The position numbers and the translations under genes are program-made. From positions 1-54,491 of the forward strand of contig JAZODH010000075.1 in the NCBI GenBank assembly GCA_045596925.1: a stretch of DNA of 54,491 bases, written 5' to 3'. The DNA comes from SIG710 sp045596925. GTDB lineage: Bacteria > Bacillota > Clostridia > Oscillospirales > CAG-272. Under the pieces are notes generated by a model. It had not been told where the DNA came from, ran no database searches, and saw only the letters and a list, made by a program, of their open reading frames with translations. Below, piece after piece: positions 45,100-52,733 of this stretch; the stretch's first letter is position 1; every line of letters starts with the position of its first letter.

Positions 45100-45970
45100 C
45101 GAAGAAAAAAACAAGGTGGTGGGCGGTACTCTGTACCTTGTTGCCACCCCTATCGGAAATCTTGCAGACCTTTCGGAGAGAGCCGTAAAGGTGCTTTCCG
45201 AGGTGGATTTTATTGCCGCCGAAGATACGCGAAACTCTGTGCGGCTTCTCACATATCTTGATATAAGAAAGCCCATGGTGGCGTACCACGAGCACAACCG
45301 CGCCGAGGCAGGGGGAGCTATTGTCGCAAGGCTTTTGGCGGGGGAATCCTGCGCGCTGATCACCGACGCGGGAACGCCTGCTATCAGCGACCCCGGTGAG
45401 GATCTGGTGGCGCTTTGCGCCTGCCGCGGAGTACCCGTCACGTCGATCCCCGGCTGCTGTGCCGCCATTGTTGCGCTGACACTTTCGGGACTTTCAACCC
45501 GCCGTTTCGTCTTTGAAGGCTTTCTGTCGGCGGTGGCAAAGGACCGTCGCGAAAGGCTTCGTACACTTGCAAACGAGGAGCGGACAGTCATATTCCACGA
45601 GGCTCCCCACAAGCTGAAAAAGACCCTTGCGGATATGCTGGACATCTTTGGTTCGGAGCGCAAAATTTCTCTTTGCCGTGAGCTGACCAAGCTCAACGAG
45701 GACGTTTTCCGAACCGACCTTGGCGGCGCTGTGCGTTTCTACGGTGAGCATGAGCCTCGCGGTGAATACGTTCTCGTTCTTGAGGGCTGCACCGATGCGC
45801 AAATGATCGAGGACGATGGCGGATTGCTTTCTTTGTCGGTCACCGAGCACGTGGATTTTTACATAGGGCAGGGACTTGACAAAAAAGAAGCCATGAAGGC
45901 CACCGCCCGTGACCGTGGGGTCACAAAGAGCGATATTTATCGAGAATATGTAACAAACGGCGAAAAATAA
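45092..45970 (+). CDS. rsmI: 16S rRNA (cytidine-1402-2'-O)-methyltransferase RsmI
   Basis: A 292-residue tetrapyrrole-methylase-fold enzyme. Motifs: LVATPIGNLADLS at the start, AAEDTRNSVRLL, LITDAGTPAISDPG and FHEAPHKL. It modifies the same base, C1402, as RsmH encoded in the dcw cluster of this window. It overlaps ligA and is translationally coupled to it. No terminator is visible in the ~100 bases before asd. Confidence 0.95.
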   Translation: MSNEEKNKVVGGTLYLVATPIGNLADLSERAVKVLSEVDFIAAEDTRNSVRLLTYLDIRKPMVAYHEHNRAEAGGAIVARLLAGESCALITDAGTPAISDPGEDLVALCACRGVPVTSIPGCCAAIVALTLSGLSTRRFVFEGFLSAVAKDRRERLRTLANEERTVIFHEAPHKLKKTLADMLDIFGSERKISLCRELTKLNEDVFRTDLGGAVRFYGEHEPRGEYVLVLEGCTDAQMIEDDGGLLSLSVTEHVDFYIGQGLDKKEAMKATARDRGVTKSDIYREYVTNGEK

Positions 45971-45994
45971 CAAAAAAATTATGCAATTATTATA

Positions 45995-46023
45995 TTGAAA
46001 TATTATTCATCTTGATGTATAAT
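45995..46023 (+). promoter_or_regulatory. Sigma-A promoter of asd
   Basis: TTGAAA (45995-46000), 17-base spacer, TATAAT (46018-46023). Confidence 0.75.
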
Positions 46024-46069
46024 ATTCACAATATTACAATCGAAATTTATTTTTTAAGGAGATATAACC

Positions 46070-47146
46070 GTGAAAAAGCTTAACGTTGGCGTTATCGGCG
46101 CCACAGGTATGGTCGGTCAGAGATTTCTGACACTTCTTGATAATCACCCCTATTTTAAGGTAACGGCCCTCGCCGCATCCTCCCGTTCCGCGGGCAAGAC
46201 CTACGAGGAGGCTCTTGGCGGCAGATGGAAGCTGAAGGCTCCCATTCCTGAGTTTGCAAAGAAGATGGTAGTTATCGACGCATCCAAGGTCGAGGAGATG
46301 AAGCCCCTGGTCGACTTCGTTTTCTGCGCCGTTGACATGAAGAAGGACGAGGTCCTGGCACTTGAAGAGATGTACGCAAAGGCTGAGATCCCCGTGGTTT
46401 CAAACAACTCCGCAAACAGAAAGACTCCCGACGTTCCCATGGTGATTCCGGAGATCAACGACGAGCATCTTGAGATCATTGCGGCACAGAAGAAGAGACT
46501 GGGCACCGAAAAGGGCTTTATTGCTGTTAAGCCCAACTGCTCTATCCAGAGCTACGTTCCCATGCTTACGCCTCTGCGCAAGTACGGCATCAAGCAGGTG
46601 GTTGCAACTACATACCAGGCGATCTCAGGCGCGGGCAAGACATTTAACGAGTGGCCCGAGATGGTGGATAACGTGATCCCCTTCATCGGCGGCGAGGAAG
46701 AGAAGAGTGAGCAGGAGCCTCTGCGCATTTGGGGTAAGGTCGAGGACGGCAAGATCGTACCCGCTGACGACACGCTCATCACAACTCAGTGCATTCGCGT
46801 TCCCGTAACCGACGGCCACACGGCGGCAGTTTTCGTAAACTTTGAGAACAAGCCCACAAAGGAGGAGATCCTTCAGGCTTGGGCATCTTTTAAGGGCAAG
46901 CCCCAGGAGCTGGAACTTCCCCATGCACCCGCACAGTTCGTGACTTACTTTGAGGAAGACAACCGTCCCCAGGCGGCTCTGGACCGCGACATTTACGGCG
47001 GTATGGGCGTTACCTGCGGCAGACTCCGCGAGGACGCAATGTTCGACTATAAGTTTGTGGGGCTTTCCCACAACACGTTGCGTGGTGCGGCAGGCGGCGC
47101 GGTGCTTATCGCAGAGCTTCTCTACAAGCTTGGTTATCTGTATTAA
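46070..47146 (+). CDS. asd: Aspartate-semialdehyde dehydrogenase
   Basis: A 358-residue enzyme of the archaeal/fungal-like type, longer than the classic bacterial form. NADP loop GVIGATGMVGQRF, active-site C157 in KPNCSIQSY, and TDGHTAAVF with the base His. It makes aspartate semialdehyde for lysine, diaminopimelate, threonine and methionine, so it also feeds MurE. The start is GTG 46070 after AAGGAG. It stands alone with its own promoter, and a repeat-borne terminator follows. Confidence 0.95.
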   Translation: MKKLNVGVIGATGMVGQRFLTLLDNHPYFKVTALAASSRSAGKTYEEALGGRWKLKAPIPEFAKKMVVIDASKVEEMKPLVDFVFCAVDMKKDEVLALEEMYAKAEIPVVSNNSANRKTPDVPMVIPEINDEHLEIIAAQKKRLGTEKGFIAVKPNCSIQSYVPMLTPLRKYGIKQVVATTYQAISGAGKTFNEWPEMVDNVIPFIGGEEEKSEQEPLRIWGKVEDGKIVPADDTLITTQCIRVPVTDGHTAAVFVNFENKPTKEEILQAWASFKGKPQELELPHAPAQFVTYFEEDNRPQAALDRDIYGGMGVTCGRLREDAMFDYKFVGLSHNTLRGAAGGAVLIAELLYKLGYLY

Positions 47147-47161
47147 TTTCTTGATTCGTAT

Positions 47162-47240
47162 AAAAAAACGACGGTGTTTAGCCGTCGTTTTTTCTCTTTA
47201 GTTTGGGGAGTCCAGACCCCTTTTCAAAGGAGCTTGGTCA
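47162..47240. repeat. Intergenic repeat copy B with terminator stem
   Basis: The reverse complement of 47165-47240 nearly equals 12145-12221. It contains a terminator (AAAACGACGG...CCGTCGTTTT, 47162-47192) that ends asd, and the hairpin part runs exactly to the stop codon of the convergent phosphodiesterase gene. Confidence 0.75.
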
Positions 47241-48098
47241 ATACACCCATTTGCTTGGGATGAAATGGTCGGTATAGATACCGTGGAGACCGAATTTTCT
47301 CCAATTTTCAAAGGTTGAAAGGTCGTTTACCGTGTGGGTGTAGACCACGACGCCAACGTCGGAAACCCGCGCGAGCAGTTCCTCGTTGAGTACCGTTTCG
47401 GGTATAGTCACCGCATATGGCTTTTGCTCACATATAAAGCTCACTATCTCTCTGACGGGACTGTTCATGGCGTAAAGAGTGAGTATAACGTCATTGAATC
47501 CCAGCTCTCGTGCCGTTATGTATTCCTCATAGGAATAAGTCTGGGGAATGAAGCGGTCTTTTCCCGCCAGGGTTGACAGATGGGTGAGGAATGGCAGATT
47601 TTCGCACTTTGCATCTGTGACAATTCTGCAATCAGGGTGATCTTCAAGCCACTCGACCAGCATATCCAGATCGAGCAGGGTGAGATCGGCAAAGACGTCG
47701 GAAGCCAAAAACTCGCTGTGCGTCAGTTGACCCTGCGAAAAGAGCATTCGCTCTGCCATAGACTCCCAATCGTGCAGGAGGACATACGCCCCGTCCGAGG
47801 TGATCTGGAAATCAAGCTCGATGAGACGAAAACCGTTTGCGTAGGCGTTGTTTATTGCTTCGAGAGAGTTTGAGAGACGGTAGCCGTAGATCGAACCGCC
47901 CGCGTGCGCAATAAGGGCAGGGTAGTCTGCCTTGTTCCAGGCGTCGGATACGTCGGGTAGAGGCTCTGTGTCGGGTGGAGAAGTTTTGGGGGTGTCAGCA
48001 GGATCTGTGTCGATAGGGTTGACCGAGCCGTTTGCTGTGCAAGCGCACAGGATCAGTACTGCCGCCGCCATTATTAAGATCAAACGCCAAAAACGCAC
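47238..48098 (-). CDS. Lipoprotein glycerophosphodiester phosphodiesterase family protein
   Basis: A 286-residue lipoprotein (lipobox LILCAC near residue 19) with a Pro/Thr/Asp linker and a GDPD-type TIM barrel. Active-site motifs: IAHAGG, NSLEAINNAYANGF, IELDFQITSDG and VLLHDW. It should hydrolyse glycerophosphodiesters outside the membrane, recycling lipid or teichoic-acid parts. The start is GTG 48098 with AAAGGAGGGAG just upstream; the frame is open further upstream without a site. The stop codon coincides with the edge of repeat copy B, so the repeat may have set the gene's end. Confidence 0.88.
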   Translation of the reverse strand: MRFWRLILIMAAAVLILCACTANGSVNPIDTDPADTPKTSPPDTEPLPDVSDAWNKADYPALIAHAGGSIYGYRLSNSLEAINNAYANGFRLIELDFQITSDGAYVLLHDWESMAERMLFSQGQLTHSEFLASDVFADLTLLDLDMLVEWLEDHPDCRIVTDAKCENLPFLTHLSTLAGKDRFIPQTYSYEEYITARELGFNDVILTLYAMNSPVREIVSFICEQKPYAVTIPETVLNEELLARVSDVGVVVYTHTVNDLSTFENWRKFGLHGIYTDHFIPSKWVY

Positions 48099-48132
48099 CT
48101 TTCTCCCTCCTTTGCTTGTCTGATATTGTCTC

Positions 48133-48161
48133 ATTATAGCACGATTTTTCTGTTTCGTCAA
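48133..48161 (-). promoter_or_regulatory. Sigma-A promoter of the phosphodiesterase gene
   Basis: On the minus strand: TTGACG (48156-48161), 17-base spacer, TATAAT (48133-48138). Confidence 0.85.
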
Positions 48162-48180
48162 GACCGGGCAGGGAAACGTG

Positions 48181-48227
48181 ACCGCAGCAGAAAACGACGG
48201 CAACAAGCCGTCGTTTTCTGCTGCGGT
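48181..48227. terminator. 21-bp hairpin after the spoVT 3' end
   Basis: 48181-48201 pairs exactly with 48207-48227 (loop AACAA). The inner stem is again ACGACGGC/GCCGTCGT. It ends transcription of the recombinase-spoVT frame before the phosphodiesterase promoter. Confidence 0.75.
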
Positions 48228-48254
48228 CTGTTTTTTGTGTTAGCTTCGGCTGGC

Positions 48255-48722
48255 TCAGGTCTCCAGCTGACGTCCCAGAAATGAGGCGGCAGTTTGTATG
48301 AGCTTTGCTTCGATCTCGCCGTTGCTCATCTGATTTTTAGAGTCACCGTCGCTCATGACTGAAGCAACGCAACCAATGATGTCCCCCTCGGAGAGGATGG
48401 GCATGGCACAGCTGACGTAATGAGGTGCGCCGTCGGCGGTGACGGGGATCTTTTCCGCGCCGTCGCGCCAGGTGTAGAGACTTCTGTTTTCGATCAGGGA
48501 TTCAAGCTCGCCGGAGAGCGGCTTTTCCGAGTATTCTTTTTTGGGCACGCCCGCGCAAGCGATAACTGCGTCGCGGTCGCAGATGACTACGGACAGAGAG
48601 CAGGTCTTGTGCAGGGTCTCGGCATACTGACCCGCAAATTCGGTAAGCTCACCTATGGGTGAGTATTTTTTGAAGATGACCTCCCCCTCGCGGTCGGTGA
48701 AAATTTCCAACGGGTCGCCCTC
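48255..48722 (-). pseudogene. spoVT: spoVT, 3' part (interrupted by the mobile element)
   Basis: The last 155 codons of the long minus-strand frame match SpoVT from its residue ~34 to the end: EGDPLEIFTDREGEVIFKKY, SVVICDRDAVIACAGVPKKE, and a C-terminus AASFLGRQLE. This covers the end of the AbrB-like DNA-binding domain plus the whole GAF domain. The first ~33 codons of spoVT (MKATGIVRR... region) are not in the window. SpoVT is a forespore regulator acting with sigma-G. The gene is split rather than decayed: reading frame, stop codon and downstream terminator are intact. The missing 5' part should lie beyond the right edge, on the far side of the inserted element. Confidence 0.88.
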
Positions 48723-50465
48723 GCTGATAACATTGACAGTATAAGCCTTAGTCGGCTGATTTACCGACTTATGGGTGTACTTGGTACTAAATGCGCTACC
48801 TATACTGTCATAATTAAAATTTACGTTTTCCTCTCGGCAGGGAAGTGTACCTGTTTTGAGCAGTTGTTCAATATCCGTTTTCAGCTGAATATCGACTGTG
48901 TTGCTGTCGAAAACCGAAATTTTGTCAACGATAAGGGAGATGTCCGACTTGCTCAATTTTTCTTTGGCTAAAATATCGTCAAAGACATCGAACACGGTCT
49001 TTGCTACTCTCGCGATCTCAACGATAGAGCTTCGTTTTTCTATGCAGTCCTGTAACTGTGCCTGGCACCCATAGATTTTGTGGGTTACTTCTTCTTCCAA
49101 TTCTCTGTAGGTCTCCTCGATTAAATCCTCGTCGTCGGGGTTTTTGCATATATCCTTGATCTTTTGCTTTTTCAGCGCCTTGAGCTCCTCTTTTGCGCTG
49201 TCAAGCTGTTTTTCTAAGATTTTGATGATCTTGTCGCTGTCCTTTACGGACTCTCCCTCGACGGCGATGGTTTTCTCAAGCTCGGAGATTATGCTTTGAC
49301 AGTTCTGCTTTATCAGGCGAACGTAATCCTTCAGAACCGAGTCGAGAAAATCAATTCTTGTGTTGTGCGAAGAACAGGCTTTGGAACCGCGCTTGTGATA
49401 GGTTCCGCAAATATATGACGAGGGCAGGTCGGGTCGGCTTCGGCTGAACATCGGGCTCTGGCAATCTCCGCAGAACAAATATCCCGTATAGGGAGTTTCG
49501 TATTTTTTTGTGCCGCGATAGTGTGATGTTGACCTTTTTGCTAACAGCTCTTGAGTGTATAAAAATGTCTTGTCGTCGATTATGGCTTCGTGGTGCTTCT
49601 CAATCACGATGTGTTCGCTTTTGTCCAGCCGCTTGTCTGCTCCTTTGATGCTTTTTCTTGTGTACTTGTGTCCTCTGAAGGTGCCGATGTAGTAATCGTT
49701 TTCGAGAATTGATTGAACGGTTATTATGCTCCATTCATTCTTGACAGTTCGGTTGTAGCTTTTGTCCTCCGCTTCGGCGCGTTCCTTTTCCTTCATTCTT
49801 GGGGTGGGGATATTCTTGTCGGTGAGATGGTTTGCGATTTTTTTGTATCCCATACCCTTCTCCGAATAAAGACGGTAGATCTCCTTTATAACCTCTGCCT
49901 CGTCGGGAACAACGGCAACTTCGTTTTTCTTCTGATTTTTGATGACGTAACCGTACGGAACGGCGCAAAGCCATTCGCCTGCCTGTTGCATACTTGCGAT
50001 ACTTTTTCTCACGCTTTCGCTGGTGGTGGTTACGGGCATTTCGTTGAATACGAAATGCATTGCGATCAGCTGCCAGTTGTTGTCGGTGGGATAGTCTACA
50101 CTGTCCATTATGCTGATGATGCGGATCCCCTTGTCACGCATCTGCTCAAGTTCCCAAAGACCGAGGCTGGTTCGTCTTGAAAAACGGGAGAAGTTTTTGA
50201 CTATGATTATTTTTGACTTGCCGCTGAGCAGGTTTTTCTTCATAGTCATGTAATTTTCTCGTTCCTCGAAGGTGTAACCCGATCTGTCGCGGTCAACGTA
50301 TTCCTTTACGGTGCAGTTGGGGAAGTGTTGCTTGACGAACGTATTTATAATTCTCAACTGGTTTTCGATTGAGGTGTTAGAATCGCTTTCTTTTTCGGTG
50401 TCTACGGAAATTCTCGCGTATGCGGAGATCTCCTCTCTCAATTCATAATCGGGAGTCGTTACCAT
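48255..50465 (-). CDS. Large serine recombinase, in-frame fusion with SpoVT GAF part
   Basis: The frame is 736 residues. Residues 1-150 are the resolvase catalytic domain with nucleophile S20 (YARIS) and the active-site Arg region NFSRFSRR. A recombinase domain follows (about 165-300), then a zinc beta-ribbon (CGDCQSPMFSRSR ... CSSH) and a coiled coil (about 395-480). Up to about residue 580 this is a typical Clostridia large serine recombinase. Residues 582-736 are SpoVT sequence reached without a stop. An RBS GAAAGGA precedes ATG 50465. Such enzymes integrate and excise elements at short att sites; this one reads straight into its own attachment site. In the excised circle its C-terminus would differ. 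Confidence 0.92.
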   Translation of the reverse strand: MVTTPDYELREEISAYARISVDTEKESDSNTSIENQLRIINTFVKQHFPNCTVKEYVDRDRSGYTFEERENYMTMKKNLLSGKSKIIIVKNFSRFSRRTSLGLWELEQMRDKGIRIISIMDSVDYPTDNNWQLIAMHFVFNEMPVTTTSESVRKSIASMQQAGEWLCAVPYGYVIKNQKKNEVAVVPDEAEVIKEIYRLYSEKGMGYKKIANHLTDKNIPTPRMKEKERAEAEDKSYNRTVKNEWSIITVQSILENDYYIGTFRGHKYTRKSIKGADKRLDKSEHIVIEKHHEAIIDDKTFLYTQELLAKRSTSHYRGTKKYETPYTGYLFCGDCQSPMFSRSRPDLPSSYICGTYHKRGSKACSSHNTRIDFLDSVLKDYVRLIKQNCQSIISELEKTIAVEGESVKDSDKIIKILEKQLDSAKEELKALKKQKIKDICKNPDDEDLIEETYRELEEEVTHKIYGCQAQLQDCIEKRSSIVEIARVAKTVFDVFDDILAKEKLSKSDISLIVDKISVFDSNTVDIQLKTDIEQLLKTGTLPCREENVNFNYDSIGSAFSTKYTHKSVNQPTKAYTVNVISEGDPLEIFTDREGEVIFKKYSPIGELTEFAGQYAETLHKTCSLSVVICDRDAVIACAGVPKKEYSEKPLSGELESLIENRSLYTWRDGAEKIPVTADGAPHYVSCAMPILSEGDIIGCVASVMSDGDSKNQMSNGEIEAKLIQTAASFLGRQLET
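48712..48770. other. Probable attachment site (element end within spoVT)
   Basis: SpoVT similarity ends sharply at the codon at 48720-48722. Just inside the element is a 6-bp inverted repeat, AGTCGG (48750-48755) and CCGACT (48764-48769). Large serine recombinases cut within a 2-base core in such regions. The exact core cannot be fixed without the other end. Confidence 0.6.
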
Positions 50466-50498
50466 GTTATATATTTCCTTTCGGTATCATCTTGCAAT

Positions 50499-50527
50499 AT
50501 TGTAACACAAAATTTCAAAAAAATCAA
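50499..50527 (-). promoter_or_regulatory. Sigma-A promoter of the serine recombinase gene
   Basis: On the minus strand: TTGATT (50522-50527), 17-base spacer, TACAAT (50499-50504). Expression by the vegetative sigma factor is therefore possible. Confidence 0.7.
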
Positions 50528-50534
50528 GTACCTT

Positions 50535-50566
50535 ATAAAAAATATGCGGCACAATTTGTACCGCAT
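50535..50566 (-). terminator. Terminator of the 76-residue ORF
   Basis: On the minus strand ATGCGGTACAAATTGTGCCGCAT forms a hairpin followed by TTTTTT. It isolates the recombinase promoter just downstream. Confidence 0.7.
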
Positions 50567-50607
50567 TGGTGTATGTTATGTCTTTAGAGTAGGATCTTTT
50601 TTTCAAT

Positions 50608-50838
50608 TTATGCCGCAGAGTGGGCGTGTGTGTTTCGGCGGAGCAATTCCGACGTGGCGGACATCAAGTCGCCGTTGCCTGAACGGTAGATGACCTTTTT
50701 GAATTTGTCGTTCGGTGCTACTTTCGTGAATATTTCATTGATCTTGTTCATAAAATTGGGCGCTTCGGTGTCCTCTTTGTTGCACCAAAACTGCACGACC
50801 TTGATTTCATCGTTTATTGTTATTCTGATATTTCTCAC
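50608..50838 (-). CDS. Small element-encoded protein of unknown function
   Basis: A 76-residue frame (MRNIRITINDEIKVVQFWCN...). It is called from GTG 50838. The AAAGGA site is almost in contact with this GTG, which is closer than usual, so the exact start is uncertain. There are no membrane segments or recognised motifs. A terminator follows it on the same strand. Other genes of the element around it support a real gene, but I cannot suggest a function. Confidence 0.55.
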   Translation of the reverse strand: MRNIRITINDEIKVVQFWCNKEDTEAPNFMNKINEIFTKVAPNDKFKKVIYRSGNGDLMSATSELLRRNTHAHSAA

Positions 50839-50991
50839 TCCTTTCTTCTTAATTATTTGGTTAATAAAATTTGTTTTATTCGCTTTGGAAAAGCGTTTGA
50901 GTACCGTATTGTTTTTTAAAAAATCGTATCCTTAACTCCTGTTTTGTGTGTTTCTATTAACAGTATGTTGGATAATCTGTATTCTCAATTT

Positions 50992-51942
50992 TTAAGTTAG
51001 CAAATAGCTCGCCACAGTCACGTCGCAACGAAAATGTGCGAGATGAAAGACACTGACCGCCATAAGGCAAAGCTTATTATATTTAGTCGGCAAGCCCCTT
51101 GATTTTGCCAATTTTCTGTTCTCGCCACGCAAGTGATAGTTGCCTTGTATTAGATGCTCCTTGAACAGTGCCGGCTTACCGGTTTTCTTGTTTATTTTTG
51201 TTGTTTCGTATCGTAGCCGAACCTCTTGTTCCAGTTGTTCCCTACCTTCCTTTGTTTGACACAGGAACGCATAATAGTCATATGCCCTTTGCGCTTGCAA
51301 AGCGCGAAGATGATGGTAGTCTATCTTATTTTTAAATTCCTCGGGTGAAAAAATCAGCTCGTCGGGACCTTTGTCGCGGAAATAGGATTTTACGAATTCC
51401 ACGTCCTCAGGCAATAATCTCTGTTCCTGTCGGCGTCCTCCTTTTCCTTTTTCAACTATTACTACGGGGGACCCACTCCCGTCGTAGCCAAAGTCTCGGC
51501 CCTTCAATCGTTTAAGCTCTGCCCGTCTGATTCCGACGCACATCTGGAACCCCACCGTTCTTGCGTACTTAGGATTAGAAATATCATTATCGCTGTGTTG
51601 AGCCTTGCCGTTATCACCGCGACTGCGCTTGTACTGTGCGGTGACGCGCTTCGGCTTCTTTATCCCATCCAGTGGGACGCTATGAAACAGTCCCACCGGA
51701 GCGAGGTATGAATGTACGGTCGATGCGGACAAGCCTCGGCCTACCAGGTGGTCAGCATATTCCTGGATATGCCGACCACATTCGTCTTTGGTTCTGCAAT
51801 CGAACTCCGATCTGCAGAAATCTATGAACCGTTTATAATTGGAAACGAATGCTCGGCGAGTGACGTTATTGTCGTATTTATCGAAGAACCTGCGTGCATC
51901 GTCGAGCATCTGACGGGTAACCGTCTTTTTTCTTTGCTTCAT
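50992..51942 (-). CDS. Tyrosine recombinase (phage integrase family)
   Basis: A 316-residue protein. The N-terminal ~95 residues look like a SAM-like core-binding domain (YKRFIDFC, ASTVHSYLAPV). The catalytic domain has the box I Arg (GIRRAELKRL), a Lys hairpin (VEKGKGGRRQEQRLLP), box II HLRGENRK and a late H..Y (FHLAHFRCDVTVASYLL) with Tyr near the C-terminus. Box II and the LAH motif are unusual, but the residues are there. ATG 51942 has AAAGGAG upstream; that site can pair with ACTCCT a few bases before it. It is a second recombinase in the element; it may resolve dimers or act at another site. Confidence 0.78.
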   Translation of the reverse strand: MKQRKKTVTRQMLDDARRFFDKYDNNVTRRAFVSNYKRFIDFCRSEFDCRTKDECGRHIQEYADHLVGRGLSASTVHSYLAPVGLFHSVPLDGIKKPKRVTAQYKRSRGDNGKAQHSDNDISNPKYARTVGFQMCVGIRRAELKRLKGRDFGYDGSGSPVVIVEKGKGGRRQEQRLLPEDVEFVKSYFRDKGPDELIFSPEEFKNKIDYHHLRALQAQRAYDYYAFLCQTKEGREQLEQEVRLRYETTKINKKTGKPALFKEHLIQGNYHLRGENRKLAKSRGLPTKYNKLCLMAVSVFHLAHFRCDVTVASYLLT

Positions 51943-51950
51943 ATCTGTCA

Positions 51951-51968
51951 ACTCCTTTCGATAGGAGT
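51951..51968 (-). promoter_or_regulatory. Hairpin hiding the ribosome site of the tyrosine recombinase
   Basis: On the minus strand ACTCCT-ATCGAA-AGGAGT is a 6-bp hairpin whose 3' arm is the ribosome-binding site of the gene. It could hold translation down. Confidence 0.5.
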
Positions 51969-52089
51969 ATGAAAGATATAAAAAATAAAAAACGGCTTTT
52001 GAATGAGTATTTTTTGGCATTTTTAAGGTAACGAGGATTTCCGGTAAAATTACACTTCGATTTCTTCTCTTTATGTGAATGAAAAATGA

Positions 52090-52114
52090 CCTCCGTCAAT
52101 GGCAGAGGTCGGTT
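52090..52114. terminator. Hairpin after the 142-residue protein gene
   Basis: GACCTC pairs with GAGGTC across an 11-base loop; on the minus strand it follows the stop codon of the gene at 52119. Confidence 0.5.
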
Positions 52115-52118
52115 TTGC

Positions 52119-52547
52119 TTATTGGGTTTTCGGTTTCTTGATCTTAAGTTTCAGCTCCGGCGGAATTTGAATGGTGTACAACGTATAGAAATCCGTGTTG
52201 TTCTTTATGTTCATAGCCAAAACCACAAAATCGTCCAGAGTATTTTTGGGACCGAAACGATGATCCGCCCAAAATCCGAAGCGTGTTCTTTGGTCTGCGC
52301 TGAAATCAAAGAACATACTGCCCAGATAATTCATCTTGGACAGAAATTTCGGTTGGCCTCGGCTGTTGAAGATGGCCTCTGACAGTCGGAAGCTGTTGCA
52401 GACCACCTTTTGAATTTCAAATTCTTGCGGGGGTATTCCCTTGTCCTTCGTCAGCCTGTCCAGTTCTTTTTGGGTGATCGGAAACGGTATCCAGACCCCC
52501 TTGGATTTTTCCTCTTTTGCAATTAAGATCTTGATTTGTTGCTTCAT
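52119..52547 (-). CDS. ArdA-like antirestriction domain protein (tentative)
   Basis: A 142-residue soluble protein. The pattern fits what I know of ArdA-type antirestriction domains: an N-terminal VWIPFPITQKELDRL, a central LSKMNYLGSMFFDF, and LDDFVVLAMNIKNNTDFY leading to the end. ArdA mimics DNA and blocks type I restriction enzymes. The protein is not strongly acidic in its last 20 residues, so the assignment is tentative. ATG 52547 is preceded by GGAGG. The motif CCGTTTTCTGACATATTTA lies 61 bases upstream, as in front of the gene at 53163. Confidence 0.5.
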   Translation of the reverse strand: MKQQIKILIAKEEKSKGVWIPFPITQKELDRLTKDKGIPPQEFEIQKVVCNSFRLSEAIFNSRGQPKFLSKMNYLGSMFFDFSADQRTRFGFWADHRFGPKNTLDDFVVLAMNIKNNTDFYTLYTIQIPPELKLKIKKPKTQ

Positions 52548-52570
52548 TTTTTCCTCCGTGAATTTTATTT

Positions 52571-52600
52571 GTTAAACATCACGCTCCTGCTGTGTTTAAC
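52571..52600. promoter_or_regulatory. GTTAAACA inverted repeat
   Basis: GTTAAACA (52571-52578) and TGTTTAAC (52593-52600), 14 bases apart, lie in the leader of the 142-residue protein gene. This could be a protein-binding site. Confidence 0.4.
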
Positions 52601-52608
52601 CTTCAACA

Positions 52609-52628
52609 TAAATATGTCAGAAAACGGA
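52609..52628 (-). promoter_or_regulatory. Shared upstream motif, copy 1 (20-base inverted repeat, left)
   Basis: Exact reverse complement of 53082-53101. It is read toward the gene ending at 52119 and lies 61 bases before its start codon. Confidence 0.7.
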
Positions 52629-52650
52629 ACCCGTTAATTTTATATTCTTA

Positions 52651-52666
52651 CGTTTTCTTTCATACT
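52651..52666 (+). promoter_or_regulatory. Shared upstream motif, copy 3
   Basis: CGTTTTCTTTCATACT resembles the 20-base motif (CGTTTTCTGACATATT) and lies 67 bases before the start at 52734. Confidence 0.5.
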
Positions 52667-52733
52667 GTTTTTAGACGGAAAACACTTGTTGGAGTACAAG
52701 ATCATTTCCGAACAAAATTTTGGAGGAGTACCA

